DNA of 64,000 nt from Treponema sp. (GTDB lineage: Bacteria > Spirochaetota > Spirochaetia > Treponematales > Treponemataceae). Position 1 is the first letter of the stretch. Each line of letters opens with the position of its first letter. The stretch spans positions 1,550,001 through 1,614,000 of the forward strand of contig CP091737.1 of assembly GCA_022010055.1 (NCBI GenBank), read 5' to 3'. Below are positions 37,958-47,748 of the stretch, one piece after another. The notes under the pieces are model-generated. The model saw only the letters and a program-made list of their open reading frames with translations, did not search any database and was not told the origin of the DNA. The translations under genes were made by a program, and so were the position numbers.

Positions 37958-38431
37958 TTATTTGCTTTCCTTTGCAGCTTCTGCGGCAGCATGCTCAGCA
38001 TTGTGCTCAGCCTTAATAGCTTCTTCCTGGGCACGGGCAGCGGCTTCAGCAGCCTTGTTCTGCTGCGCGATGAATGCAGAAACCTCACCGCCAAGCATTT
38101 CCTTAACCTTCTTGCCTTTACCAACCTTATCGCGAAGATAGTAGAGCTTAGAGCGGCGTACTTTTCCGGCGCGGACAATCTCAACCTTTACAATGCGAGG
38201 GCTGTTTACAGGGAACACGCGCTCAACACCGATTCCATAAGATTCCTTGCGAACCGTAAATGTCTTGCGGGCGCCTGAATTCTTTATGCAAAGAACAACG
38301 CCTTCATAAACCTGAATACGCTCAGTTTTTCCTTCAATAATTTTAAAGAATACTTTTACAGTATCACCAACTTTGAACTGTGTTGTAAAAGCACGTTTCT
38401 GCTTTTCTTCTACCGCTTTAATAAGATCCAT
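37958..38431 (-). CDS. rplS: 50S ribosomal protein L19 with C-terminal Ala/Glu extension
   Basis: 157 aa against ~115 for most L19. Core intact: GDTVKVFFKIIEGKTERIQV, GARKTFTVRKESYGIGVERV and RAGKVRRSKLYYLRDKVGKG. The last ~45 residues are an Ala/Glu/Lys-rich probable helix. Overlaps the trmD stop by one base (TAATG). Confidence 0.96.
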   Translation of the reverse strand: MDLIKAVEEKQKRAFTTQFKVGDTVKVFFKIIEGKTERIQVYEGVVLCIKNSGARKTFTVRKESYGIGVERVFPVNSPRIVKVEIVRAGKVRRSKLYYLRDKVGKGKKVKEMLGGEVSAFIAQQNKAAEAAARAQEEAIKAEHNAEHAAAEAAKESK

Positions 38432-39238
38432 TATAAATCTCCTGGATTGACAGACTCACGCAATTGCCTGCGCGCCATCTTCTGCTTTTTTTTGCAGTTT
38501 TTTATGGCTGTCTGTTCTGTTATTTCCTCAATCATCAATTCGGCTTCTAAAGAAAGCTGATTATTCCTGCGGGCTTCCCAAATCATATCCGGGCGCACAC
38601 GCAAAGTTTTTTCCAGACGTTTCTTTAACCGCCACTTCCGAATAAGCTCATGATTTCCCGAAAGCAAAACTTCTGGTACTTTCAAGCCTTTGTATACTTC
38701 TGGTCTGGTATACTGCGGATATTCAAGAAGTCCGTCGCTATGACTTTCCTCTGCAAGTGAATCGCTTGAGATTACACCGTCAATCAATCTGTAGACAGCG
38801 TCAACCATAACGGTCGCAGCAAGCTCACCACTGCTCATAACGTAGTCGCCGATAGAAATCTCGTCATCTACGTAAAAGTCTATGATTCTCTGGTCTATGC
38901 CTTCGTATCGTCCGCATATAAACCAGTTCATCTTCACGACTTAATTCAACAGCCTTTTTCTGCGTAAAAGGAGTTCCTGCCGGCGTAACATAAATCACGC
39001 GTTTCCGGCCAGCCTTCACGCTATCCAAAGCCCTGCTCAATGGTTCAGTCATCATAAGCTGACCGGCACCACCGCCATAAGGAGCGTCATCACATTTCTT
39101 GTGCTTATCAAGGGCAAAATCCCTGATGTTCACAAGGTCGTAGGCAATAATTCCCTTTTCAACCGCCTTGGCCATGATTGAGTTTTCAAAAAAAGCCTGC
39201 GGAATTTCAGGAAATAAGGTCAGCACAGTAAATTTCAT
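38431..39238 (-). CDS. trmD: tRNA (guanine37-N1)-methyltransferase (one frame break)
   Basis: Methylates G37 of tRNAs with SAM using a trefoil knot. About 268 aa. Visible: MKFTVLTLFPEIPQAFFENS, DDAPYGGGAGQLMMTEPL and, after a break near 38918, ICGRYEGIDQRII and ISIGDYVMSSGELAA with knot residues. The break restores LSREDELV-(F)ICGRYEG. In the standard rpsP-rimM-trmD-rplS order. Confidence 0.95.
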
Positions 39239-39242
39239 GGAA

Positions 39243-39830
39243 TTACTCCAGAATCCAGAGGTGCATCAGCTGTATCGTCTTTTCCTTGACATTGACGTTA
39301 CAAATATAGTTAAGATTCAAAGGAACTAAAACCTTGCGAATCTTTCCTGAACCTGTATGTTTCAAATCATCAGAAAGAACAGTGCAACTCTCGGAGAGAG
39401 AAACTTCTAGCAAGTAACCAGCTCCGCCTTCCAATACGTCTGTGATTGTTCCAACACTTTCTGTCAGTGCAGTCCCAGCTGCCGCTTCTTTGCCATTCCA
39501 AATCAAGGAACAGCCAATCAAATCTTTTATGTACCACTCATTCTTACCAAGAGGATGAGCGTACTTGCGGTCAACAACCAATTCCCATCCGTTGAACTTT
39601 CGAACTTCTTCAGGAGAATCAATTCCCGCCAATTTCATGTACAAGGTACCGCATCCTTTTTCTGCAAATTCAACTTTGCATTTTCGCGAATCAGAACCGT
39701 GCCTTAAAGTAACTTCCTTAAGCACTTCGATATGATCGTAATAACCGGAAGCACTTTCAACTTTAAATTCACCCGAAACCCCATGAGAGCCGCGGATAAA
39801 ACCAACAACAAGCTGCTCGTTAGTTTCCAT
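39243..39830 (-). CDS. rimM: 16S rRNA processing protein RimM
   Basis: 195 aa 30S maturation factor that binds S19. N-terminal QLVVGFIRGSHGVSGEFKVE, the PRC-barrel ELVVDRKYAHPLGKNEWYIK / DLIG segment and C-terminal KVLVPLNLNYICNVNVKEKT. ATG at 39830; a TTG two codons earlier is possible. Four bases upstream of trmD. Confidence 0.92.
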   Translation of the reverse strand: METNEQLVVGFIRGSHGVSGEFKVESASGYYDHIEVLKEVTLRHGSDSRKCKVEFAEKGCGTLYMKLAGIDSPEEVRKFNGWELVVDRKYAHPLGKNEWYIKDLIGCSLIWNGKEAAAGTALTESVGTITDVLEGGAGYLLEVSLSESCTVLSDDLKHTGSGKIRKVLVPLNLNYICNVNVKEKTIQLMHLWILE

Positions 39831-39838
39831 CAGCAAAA

Positions 39839-40070
39839 TTAATCCAGAATATCCAGACTGTAGCGCTTTCCATCTTTTGTAGCGGAAGCACTAAGAACAG
39901 TTCGCATAGCCTTAGCAATGCGGCCGTACTTTCCAATCACCTTGCCAATATCACTTTCTGCAACTTTAAGTTGAAGAACCATACCTTTTTCGCCTTCAGT
40001 TTCGTTTACTGAAACCGCAGATGGATCATCGACCAATGATTTTGCAATATATTCGATCAGGTCTTTCCAT
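39839..40070 (-). CDS. khpA: KH-domain RNA-binding protein (one frame break)
   Basis: About 77 aa KhpA-like single KH protein. Repaired start ME(K)DLIEYIAKSLVDDPSAVS; the KH loop GKVIGKYGRIAKAMRTVL includes GxxG (GKYG). The break is a missing base or pair in the AAA run near 40064. The gene between rpsP and rimM is this family in many Gram-positive and spirochaete genomes. Confidence 0.9.
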
Positions 40071-40085
40071 TTCCGTTTCCTATTC

Positions 40086-40337
40086 TTAGTTTGAAGACTT
40101 TTTAGACTGTACTCTAATCAACTTCTTTACGATGTCTGATGGCTGAGCACCAACACCAATCCAGTAATTCGCACGATCAAGATCGATAGAAACCTGTCGC
40201 TCTTCTGCTTCAATAGGCATGAAAGTTCCAATTTCTTCGATGCAAACTCCATCACGTGGCTTGCGAGAGTCCTGAACTACAACACGGTAGTATGGACGCT
40301 TCTGCGTACCGAATCTCTTAAGTCTGATTTTGACCAC
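40086..40337 (-). CDS. rpsP: 30S ribosomal protein S16
   Basis: 83 aa. VKIRLKRFGTQKRPYYRVVV is the S16 N-terminus; then GTFMPIEAEERQVSIDLDRA and WIGVGAQPSD. The start is GTG at 40337, set by GGAGG 7 bases upstream; an in-frame ATG further up would add 23 foreign residues. First gene of the operon. Confidence 0.95.
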   Translation of the reverse strand: MVKIRLKRFGTQKRPYYRVVVQDSRKPRDGVCIEEIGTFMPIEAEERQVSIDLDRANYWIGVGAQPSDIVKKLIRVQSKKSSN

Positions 40338-40427
40338 TTTATAACCTCCACAGGACTCAAACCGGACAGATTCAAGTCCCGAAATTTCAAATTTGCATAG
40401 CATCACTCATTGTGAGTATGAATAGAT

Positions 40428-40456
40428 ATTTTATAGAATTCTTGCGTTTTGGTCAA
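40428..40456 (-). promoter_or_regulatory. Promoter of the rpsP operon
   Basis: TTGACC (40456-40451), 17-bp spacer, TAAAAT (40433-40428) on the minus strand, giving a leader of roughly 80 bases. Confidence 0.6.
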
Positions 40457-40506
40457 TGTAAGGAAATCACCTGCAAACAGAGGGAAAGCCTTTTCCAGCG
40501 CAATGC

Positions 40507-41267
40507 CTAGCCTTCAAAGCGCGAAAGGAAATTCCTTGTGCGTTCCTGCCGCGGATTCCCGATTACCTGCCCAGGCTTTCCTTCCTCCACAATTACGCCG
40601 CAATCCATAAATATAATGTAGTCGCTTATGTCGCGGGCAAAGACATTTCATGCGTAACAACAACCATCGTCATCTTTTCTTTTGCCAAATCTTTTATTAC
40701 GGCAAGAATTTCACCGGTAAGCTCCGGGTCAAGGGCAGAAGTCGGCTCATCAAAAAGAAGAACCTCCGGTTTTAACGCAAGCGCGCGCGCTATTGACACT
40801 CTCTGCTGCTGTCCGCCGGAAAGGTCGCAAGGATAAGAATCCGCCTTTGCAAGAAGCCCCATCCTGTCAAGAAATTTCAGGGCGGTTTCCCTGGCTTCGT
40901 CCTTTGTTTTTTTCAAAACGCACAGCTGAGCATCCATAACATTCTGCAAAACCGAAAGATGAGGAAAAAGATTGAAATTCTGAAAAACCATTCCGCTTTT
41001 CAAGATGATTGAATGCATTTCATTTTTTGGAACGTAAATTCCATCTTTTACAAGAGTATTTCCGCAGATTTCAATCGTTCCTGCATCAACTTTTTCCAGC
41101 TGGCTGATACAGCGCAGTATTGTAGACTTTCCGGAACCGCTGGGACCGATTATCGAAAGAACTTCTCCTTCATGCACAGAAAAAGAAATTCCTTTCAGAA
41201 TGTTCAAAGGCCCGAAAGATTTTTTTAAATTTTCAACTTTGATTATTTCATTTTTATTTTCTGCCAT
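40507..41267 (-). CDS. Polar amino-acid ABC transporter ATP-binding protein (one frame break)
   Basis: About 253 aa, GlnQ/HisP family. Walker A IIGPSGSGKSTILR, signature LSGGQQQRVSIARALALKP, Walker B EVLLFDEPTSALDPE, switch His in MVVVTHEMSF. One T is missing near 40636; repaired, the protein continues ARDISDYIIFMDCGVIVEEG to LSRFEG. Forms an importer with the next two genes. Confidence 0.93.
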
Positions 41268-41275
41268 GAAATTTC

Positions 41276-41956
41276 CTACCGGTAATAAGAAAGTCTTTTT
41301 TCAAGTTTTGCAAAAACGAAAGAAACGCCCCAGTTCATCACAAAATAAAAAACACCTGCAATAAACAAAGGCACAAAACTGAACATCGCGCTCTGCCGCT
41401 CCTTTGCAACCATAAGAAGCTCCGCGACGCCTATTACGGAAACCAGCGCCGTATCTTTTACAAGAGTAATAACCTCGTTTCCCATTGCTGGAGTTATTCT
41501 TTTTACAACCTGAAAGAGAACTATGCGAAAAAAAGTCTGATATTTTGTATACCCCAGAACCTTTGAGGCCTCATACTGACCTTTTGGAATTGATTCAATT
41601 CCGCCGCGATAAATTTCTGCAAAATATGCGGCATAATTCACTGTAAGCGCAATCACAGCGGCAACGAACCTGTTCCATATAAACTGAATTCCAAGGTTAA
41701 AACTGTCATTCAGCCACTTTACAAGAAGCCCCGGCGCAAAATAAACCACCAGAAGCTGAAGCATAAGCGGAGTTCCGCGGATTATAAGAAGAAAAACGTT
41801 TGTTGTATTTGAAAGAATCTTATTTTTTGACATTCTTCCCAGGCATACAGGAAGCGCCAGAGGAACTGCAAAAATCAATGTCAAAAAGAACACTTCAAGC
41901 GATGTTCCGGTTCCGCGAAGCATCGCAAGAAGCATTTTTACGTAGCGTGGACTCAA
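41276..41956 (-). CDS. Polar amino-acid ABC transporter permease
   Basis: 226 aa, HisMQ family. TSLEVFFLTLIFAVPLALPV, RGTPLMLQLLVVYF (family signature) and the EAA-type loop YRGGIESIPKGQYEASKVLG. Single permease gene, so a homodimer is expected. Spaced 8 bases from the ATPase and 2 bases from the binding protein. Confidence 0.94.
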   Translation of the reverse strand: MSPRYVKMLLAMLRGTGTSLEVFFLTLIFAVPLALPVCLGRMSKNKILSNTTNVFLLIIRGTPLMLQLLVVYFAPGLLVKWLNDSFNLGIQFIWNRFVAAVIALTVNYAAYFAEIYRGGIESIPKGQYEASKVLGYTKYQTFFRIVLFQVVKRITPAMGNEVITLVKDTALVSVIGVAELLMVAKERQSAMFSFVPLFIAGVFYFVMNWGVSFVFAKLEKRLSYYR

Positions 41957-41958
41957 AA

Positions 41959-42762
41959 TTATTTTCCGATTACAGTAATATCACTGCCGAACCATTTTGT
42001 TGAAATACGCTCTACAGTTCCGTCAGCCTTCATCGCTTCCAGAGTCTCCTGAACAGCGTCGCGGAGCTTAACGTCATTCTTGCGGAATGCTATTCCATAT
42101 CCTTCCTGGGAAAGAACTTCCGGAACAAAAACCAAAGGCTTTTTGCTCTGTGAAATATCGTAAGCGGCGACAATGCTGTCCATTACAACTCCGTCAAGTC
42201 CACCGATTACAAGGTCATTCAGCGCGGTAATGTTTTCCTTAAAAAGTACAATATCCTTTACAGAGTCAGCGAATTCCTTGTTGCTCTTTATTGCATCCTG
42301 AGCCGAAGAACCGCTCTGAACACCGATTGTCTTTCCTGCAAAATCAGAAAGTTTTGTAAATCCTGAATCCTTGCGGACAACAAGAACCTGGTCATTATTC
42401 AAATATGGCTTTGTAAGCGCAAGGGCAGCCTCGCGCTCCGGAGTGATTGTAAGTCCGTTCCAGATACAGTCAACTTTTCCTGTTGAAAGCTCCATTTCCT
42501 TGGCATCCCAGTCAACCGGCTGAGCCTTAAAAGAAACTCCAAGGCGGCTTGCGACTTCAGAAGCCAGGTCAATATCAAAACCAACAATCTGGTCATCATC
42601 GTTGCGGAATCCCATAGGCGGGAAAGAATCATCCAGACCAAGAACAAAAACACCCCGGCTTTTCAATTCTTCAAGAGAATTATCAGCTTTTGATGCTTTT
42701 TTACATCCTGCAAGACTTGCAGCCAAAGCGGCCGCGGCAACAATCAATGCGATTTTTTTCAT
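41959..42762 (-). CDS. Polar amino-acid ABC transporter binding lipoprotein
   Basis: 267 aa, family-3 binding protein. Lipoprotein signal with lipobox LAGC (MKKIALIVAAAALAASLAGC), then GVFVLGLDDSFPPMGFRNDD and VGFDIDLASEVASRLGVSFK, the amino-acid binding core, and DCIWNGLTITPEREAALALT. Follows argH by 6 bases, so the ligand may be arginine-related. Confidence 0.94.
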   Translation of the reverse strand: MKKIALIVAAAALAASLAGCKKASKADNSLEELKSRGVFVLGLDDSFPPMGFRNDDDQIVGFDIDLASEVASRLGVSFKAQPVDWDAKEMELSTGKVDCIWNGLTITPEREAALALTKPYLNNDQVLVVRKDSGFTKLSDFAGKTIGVQSGSSAQDAIKSNKEFADSVKDIVLFKENITALNDLVIGGLDGVVMDSIVAAYDISQSKKPLVFVPEVLSQEGYGIAFRKNDVKLRDAVQETLEAMKADGTVERISTKWFGSDITVIGK

Positions 42763-42768
42763 TTTTTT

Positions 42769-44184
42769 TTACTCCTTTATTTGCTTTGCAAATTTTTTTA
42801 ACAAATCAATCTGTTCAAGAACTTTTGTCTCCGCCGGTCCGCCGTCAGTTTTTCTGGCATTTACACAGGCCTTTGGAAGAATAATATCGTAAATATCTTT
42901 TTCAATAAGTTCCGAGCAAGACTTGAATTCTTCAATAGACAAATCTTCCAGACGGCAGCCCTTATCTATTGCAAGACGAACCAGGCGCGCGCTGACTCCA
43001 TGAGCCGTCCTGAACGGAAGTCCTTTTCGAACAAGGTAGTCGGCGACATCAGTAGCATTAAGGAATCCGCCCTCGCAAGCCTGCGCCATTTTTTCAACAT
43101 TCCATTCGGCAGTAGAAATCATTTTTGTAAAGACGCTAAGATTCGCATTCACAACATCGCAGGCCTCAAAAAGGCTCTGCTTATCTTCCTGCATATCGCG
43201 GTCATAGGCCAGCGGAAGCCCTTTCATCATTGTAAGAAGCGCAATCAAATCTCCGTAAACCCGTCCGGTACGTCCGCGGATAAGCTCCGCAAAATCAGGA
43301 TTTTTTTTCTGCGGCATTATTGAAGAGCCTGTAGACCATTTTTCGCTGAGCTCAACAAAAGAAAATTCGGTTGTAGCCCAAAGGACGATTTCTTCGCAGA
43401 AGCGCGAAAGATGCATCTGAACAAGAGCCATGTTGGAGGCAGTCTCAATGCAGTAATCCCGGTCGGAAACACTGTCCAGCGAGTTCATCGTTATTTCAGT
43501 AAACCCAAGTTCCCCTGCCTCAAACTTACGGTCAAGGGGAAGCCCGGAGCCTGCCAGAGCGCCGGAACCAATCGGGCTGACAGAAATCCTTTTAAGGCTA
43601 TCTTCCAGACGGTTCCAGTCGCGGGTCAAAGACCACGCCCATGCGCAAAGATGATGCGCAAGCGTTACCGGCTGGGCGTGCTGCATGTGCGTGTATCCGG
43701 GAATTATATCCTTTGTGTGCCGCTCCGCAATTTTAGCAAGAGAATCTATCAGCGTAAGAATTCTGTTCTGAATCTCAGGAACAAACCTTGTAAGGTAAAG
43801 GCGTTCATCAAGCGCAATCTGGTCATTGCGGCTTCTTCCTGTATGGAGTTTTTTTCCAGGCTCGCCAATCCGGTCTGTAAGCGTCGCCTCTATAAAAGAA
43901 TGAATGTCTTCCGCCGAATAATCGATTTTCAGCGCTCCAGAAATCAAATCTTTTTCAATTGAATCCAGTCCTTCCACGATTTTTTCAGCATCTTCCCCGG
44001 AAATTATTCCGGTATGCCCAAGCATTTTTGCGTGCGCACGGCTTCCCTTTATATCATCCAGAGCCATACGCTCATCTACATTTATTGAAGTTTCAAAAGC
44101 GACCGCCTCGGCATCAGGACCTTCCTTAAATCTTCCGTGCCAAAGCGCCGCATGGTTATCTTGAGTAATTGTTCCGTGTTCCAT
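42769..44184 (-). CDS. argH: Argininosuccinate lyase
   Basis: 471 aa, complete. Cleaves argininosuccinate into arginine and fumarate. Signature STGSSIMPQKKNPDFAELIR, plus HTGRSRNDQIALDERLYLTR and GYTHMQHAQPVTLAHHLCAW (catalytic His). No argG in the window. Cotranscribed with the amino-acid importer. Confidence 0.96.
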   Translation of the reverse strand: MEHGTITQDNHAALWHGRFKEGPDAEAVAFETSINVDERMALDDIKGSRAHAKMLGHTGIISGEDAEKIVEGLDSIEKDLISGALKIDYSAEDIHSFIEATLTDRIGEPGKKLHTGRSRNDQIALDERLYLTRFVPEIQNRILTLIDSLAKIAERHTKDIIPGYTHMQHAQPVTLAHHLCAWAWSLTRDWNRLEDSLKRISVSPIGSGALAGSGLPLDRKFEAGELGFTEITMNSLDSVSDRDYCIETASNMALVQMHLSRFCEEIVLWATTEFSFVELSEKWSTGSSIMPQKKNPDFAELIRGRTGRVYGDLIALLTMMKGLPLAYDRDMQEDKQSLFEACDVVNANLSVFTKMISTAEWNVEKMAQACEGGFLNATDVADYLVRKGLPFRTAHGVSARLVRLAIDKGCRLEDLSIEEFKSCSELIEKDIYDIILPKACVNARKTDGGPAETKVLEQIDLLKKFAKQIKE

Positions 44185-44255
44185 AGCTAGATTATAACGG
44201 ATTGAACATTGATTTACTAGTAAGAGGGCAAAACGCGTTATAAAATATTTATCTA

Positions 44256-44441
44256 GCCTGAATGTATAGTTTTTTGTAAAAAGAATAAAAGCGCAGGCAG
44301 ATTTGCAATTTGTGAAGATTTTTGGCGATTGAATTAATTAAAGTGCGGAGCACCCGAATTCGAGCCAAATCCATCTGAGCAAATTGGAAATATGCCGAGA
44401 GCGTTCTTTCATAATTTGCAAAAAAAACTCGACATTAAGGC
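44256..44441 (-). repeat. 190-bp palindromic element, copy 2 (reverse orientation), with flanking direct repeat
   Basis: 186 bp, ends GCCTGAATG and CATTAAGGC (inverted). Flanked on both sides by TATTTATCTA (44246-44255 and 44442-44451), as expected for a target-site duplication. Fills the argH-oppB gap; no gene here. Confidence 0.88.
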
Positions 44442-44492
44442 TATTTATCTAAAAATACTTGCGCTTCCAGCGGAAAACAAAACCTCACCCTG

Positions 44493-45597
44493 CTAGTTGT
44501 ATCTGATTCTTGGATCGACGAATGCCAGCAGAATGTCGCTCATAACCATTCCTGCAAGAACAAGGGCTGAAATAAACATGCTGTTTGCCAGCACAAGGTT
44601 TATGTCCTGCTGAAGAACAGCCTCGTACATAAGACGCCCGATTCCTGGATATGCAAAAATAATCTCAAGAACCAAAGAGCCGCTGAAAAGGCTTGCGAGC
44701 AAATTCGCGCTTCCGGTTATGTACGGATTCAAAGTATTTCTAAAAGCATGGTTCAAATAGACGCGCTTTTCGGTTATTCCGCGGGCCCTCAAGGCAAAAA
44801 TGTAGGGAAGCCCCATCTGGTCCAGCATGGTCGCGCGAATCATACGCATAGTTCCGCCTATTCCGCCCAAAAAAGACGCAAGAAGAGGAAGAAAAATGTG
44901 ATGCGCATAGCTGAACGTAAATTTCACAGGAGATTCTGCGAACGGAAAATCAGGATAACCTGTCACCGGAAAAAGGTTTGTAAGAGATGCAAAAAGCTGA
45001 AGAAGAATCAGAAGCAGAATTCCCGGAAACGCATGGAAAAACAGGGCAAAAAATGTCGCCGCCGTATCAATTTTTGTTCCAGCCTTGCTTGAAAAATAAA
45101 CGCCGAGCAAAAACGAAATCAGCGTGATAAAAACAAGCGAAATCAGGTTCAGCAGGACAGAATTCCAGATTCTTGTGCCTATAAGAAAACTTACCGGAGC
45201 GCGGGAAATAAGGCTCGTTCCTAAATCGTGATGAACCAGAACCCTGTCCAGCCATTTTAAATACTGAACATAAAACGGCTTATCAAGTCCAAATTCAGAA
45301 CGCAGCCTTTCCATCTGTTCACCGGAAAAGCCAGTCTCCCCTTTTGCACCGCCCGAAGAATTTTTGCCGCCTTCAACCGAACTCATAATCTGCTGGCTCA
45401 TCATCTGATCAACAATATCGCCCGGCGCAAGCTCCATAAGCCCAAAAAGCGCAAAACCCAAAAAGAAAAGCAGCGCCAGCATTGTAAAAAACCTTGCGGC
45501 GACGAACGAAAGCAGAGGGGCTTTTTTTCTGAAAAGTTTCCACGGAAAACTAAAAAAATTTCTTTTTATTTTATAGAAAAAAATATTTCAAATTCAT
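44493..45597 (-). CDS. Oligopeptide/dipeptide ABC permease, OppB/DppB family (probable frame break near start)
   Basis: At least 330 aa from 45482 (MLALLFFLGFALFGLMELAP). The same frame stays open upstream with plausible protein (KLFRKKAPLLSFVAARFFTM). One surplus T in a T7 run near 45580 would extend it to ATG 45597 (MNLKYFFYKIKRN). Family marks: GDLG-like HHDLGTSLISRAPV, the EAA-type loop YIFALRARGITEKRVYLNHA and IFAYPGIGRLMYEAVLQQD. An unusual Gly/Ser-rich insert (KNSSGGAKGETG) lies near the first loop. Confidence 0.88.
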
Positions 45598-45617
45598 TTT
45601 ACCGACTTCTTGATTAA

Positions 45618-45804
45618 CCTTAATTTCGAGTTTTTTTGCAAATTATGAAAGAATGCTCTCGGCAGATTTCCAATTTGCTCAGATGGATTTGGCTCGAATT
45701 CAGGTGCTCCGCACTTTAATTAATTCAATCGCCAAAAATCTTCACAAATTGCAAATCTGCCTGCGCTTTTATTCTTTTTACAAAAAACTATACATTCAGG
45801 CTAA
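45618..45804 (+). repeat. 190-bp palindromic element, copy 3
   Basis: Starts CCTTAATTTCGAGTTTTTTT and ends ACTATACATTCAGG, with the same arms and core as the other copies. Lies between oppB and the OppA-like gene. Confidence 0.85.
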
Positions 45805-45817
45805 TTATACAATTCCT

Positions 45818-47641
45818 TTAATTTTTCAGATATACAAAATCGCAGACTGCGCCGTTTTTATTATCGTAATATACGTTTTTAAGGTTCCATTTATTGCGGA
45901 TTGCAAAAAAACTCCTGCTCCTTAAAAGATAAATCACAGGACATTCTTCCAGAATAAGACGCTGGTACTCATTCCAGATTTTTTCCGCCGCAGACCTGCT
46001 GTTTGTGTAGCACCCTTCGTTGTAAAGGTAATCAATTCTTGCCTCCCATTCCGTAGCAGGAGATTTCTGCAAAGGATTCCAAAGATGAAGGTTGCCGTAC
46101 GAAGGCCAGACGTTGCTTCCCTGGGACGGAAACATATTTGCCCCAAGCCCAATTATAAGCGACTGCCATTCATAAGTTGAAGTAAGCATTTCGACCATTT
46201 TCTGAAAATCTGTCTGCCGGATGTTAACCTTTATTCCTATTTTTGAACATTCATCCGTTATTATCATTGCAATATCGTTCACAACAGTATTTGCAGAAGC
46301 AACAGTAAGGTCATATTCTATCCTGTTGCCGGCTGAATCGCGCATAACGCCGGCTGAATCGCGGTAAAAACCTATATCCGCAAGAAGCTTGACTGCCCGG
46401 TTCGGGTCGTAGCGATACTGGAGGGTAATATCCGGATTATAAAAAGGATTTGCATCCGGAAAAAAATCGTATTTCGGCTCGGCAAGTCCGCGGTAAGTCT
46501 GACTTATGATTCTATCGCGGTTCAAAAGGCAGCTCATCGCCTGACGGAATTTTTTATTTGTAAACCATGAATAACAAAGGCTTTCTGAATTCTTGGGATT
46601 CTGATTAAAGCTCCAAAGCTGCGCGCCCATCGAGCCTTCCGCATTAAAAACCGTATACTGGTCCTTCTGGTTTTCCACAACATCGTAGACTTCTTCCGGA
46701 CGCGGCGTAAAAGTCTCGGTTTTTCCTTCCCTGAAAAGAAGATAATTTGTATTCATATCGCCGACAATCTGGCAGATTTTGGTTTCATAATAAGGAATTG
46801 AAGTTCCGTTCTCATCCTTGTTCCAGTAATTCGGATTTCTTTTAAAGACAATGCGCTGAGCGGGCGTATACTCAGCAATATACCATTTTCCGCAGCTGGG
46901 AATTGAAAGCGGATTGCAGTCCGCCGAAAAAAGATTCTTTACAGCCTCAGGCCCGCCCTCATCTTTCGCCTTTTTATAGATAAAACTCGGGCAAAGGCTC
47001 ATATTTGTAGCCAGAAGCGGCTCCGCGACTATCCGCGGAAAAACAAAATCAAACCGCCTGTCGTCAATCTTTACACATTCAATGCGTTTTTCCGTTCCGT
47101 CCGGCATTTTGCACCACTGCTGTCCATATCCTGAACTTGAAAAAACCTCATCGCCGGCAATTTCGTTATACCAGAACACAAAATCATCGCTTGTGACAGG
47201 AATTTTCCGGTCATTATCAAGGTAACTCCAAAAAAGATTGTCGCGCAAAGTATAATGCACTGTAAGAGTTCCTTTTTTTAAGTCAGTTTCAATTTCAAAA
47301 AAAGCAAGATGGGGTTTCCATTCCCTAAGATACGCGTCATATTCCACAAGATAATCAAGAGTCTCGCTGATAATCGCGCTGCTTTCCCCATCGCGCTCGC
47401 CAATCAGCTGGTTAAATGTCTTTGGGTCGGAAAAAATCGCATCGTTCCAAGTTCCGCCCAGCATTCCGCTTTCCGGCGGCTCGGATTTCCACGGTCTTGA
47501 GACAGTCTTTTCTATAAGCGCAGAATCACTTGACTTTGTAATCTCTTCAATTTCTGCAAGCGTCATTTCGGCAGTTTTTCTGCATGAAAAAACTGTAAAA
47601 ACTGCAAAAAACAAAACTGCGGCGGAAACATTTTTATTCAT
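45818..47641 (-). CDS. Oligopeptide-type ABC substrate-binding lipoprotein (OppA/family 5)
   Basis: 607 aa. Signal with lipobox VFSC (MNKNVSAAVLFFAVFTVFSC). Family-5 features: DPKTFNQLIGERDGESSAII, VTSDDFVFWYNEI, RIVFKRNPNYWNKDENG, NKKFRQAMSCLLNRDRIISQ and a terminal repeat-like region. Contains a tandem DSAGVMRDSAGN repeat near residue 430. Expected partner of the OppB and fused OppCD/OppF proteins nearby. Ligand may be peptide or a metal chelate. Confidence 0.9.
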   Translation of the reverse strand: MNKNVSAAVLFFAVFTVFSCRKTAEMTLAEIEEITKSSDSALIEKTVSRPWKSEPPESGMLGGTWNDAIFSDPKTFNQLIGERDGESSAIISETLDYLVEYDAYLREWKPHLAFFEIETDLKKGTLTVHYTLRDNLFWSYLDNDRKIPVTSDDFVFWYNEIAGDEVFSSSGYGQQWCKMPDGTEKRIECVKIDDRRFDFVFPRIVAEPLLATNMSLCPSFIYKKAKDEGGPEAVKNLFSADCNPLSIPSCGKWYIAEYTPAQRIVFKRNPNYWNKDENGTSIPYYETKICQIVGDMNTNYLLFREGKTETFTPRPEEVYDVVENQKDQYTVFNAEGSMGAQLWSFNQNPKNSESLCYSWFTNKKFRQAMSCLLNRDRIISQTYRGLAEPKYDFFPDANPFYNPDITLQYRYDPNRAVKLLADIGFYRDSAGVMRDSAGNRIEYDLTVASANTVVNDIAMIITDECSKIGIKVNIRQTDFQKMVEMLTSTYEWQSLIIGLGANMFPSQGSNVWPSYGNLHLWNPLQKSPATEWEARIDYLYNEGCYTNSRSAAEKIWNEYQRLILEECPVIYLLRSRSFFAIRNKWNLKNVYYDNKNGAVCDFVYLKN

Positions 47642-47669
47642 GGCTAATATTTTACAACATTACGGACAA

Positions 47670-47718
47670 AAAAAAAGCGTCTTTTTCCGAAATAAATCCG
47701 AAAAAAGACGCTTCAAAA
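47670..47718 (-). terminator. Intrinsic terminator of the MsmK-type ATPase gene
   Basis: On the minus strand AAGCGTCTTTTTTCGG and CCGAAAAAGACGCTT-type arms around ATTTATT, followed by nine T. Confidence 0.88.
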
Positions 47719-47748
47719 CAATATCCAAACCCTGCTGAAGGATTTATA

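Noticed and set aside
43411..43962. Plus-strand 183-codon frame opposite argH
   Set aside because: Antisense shadow of argH.
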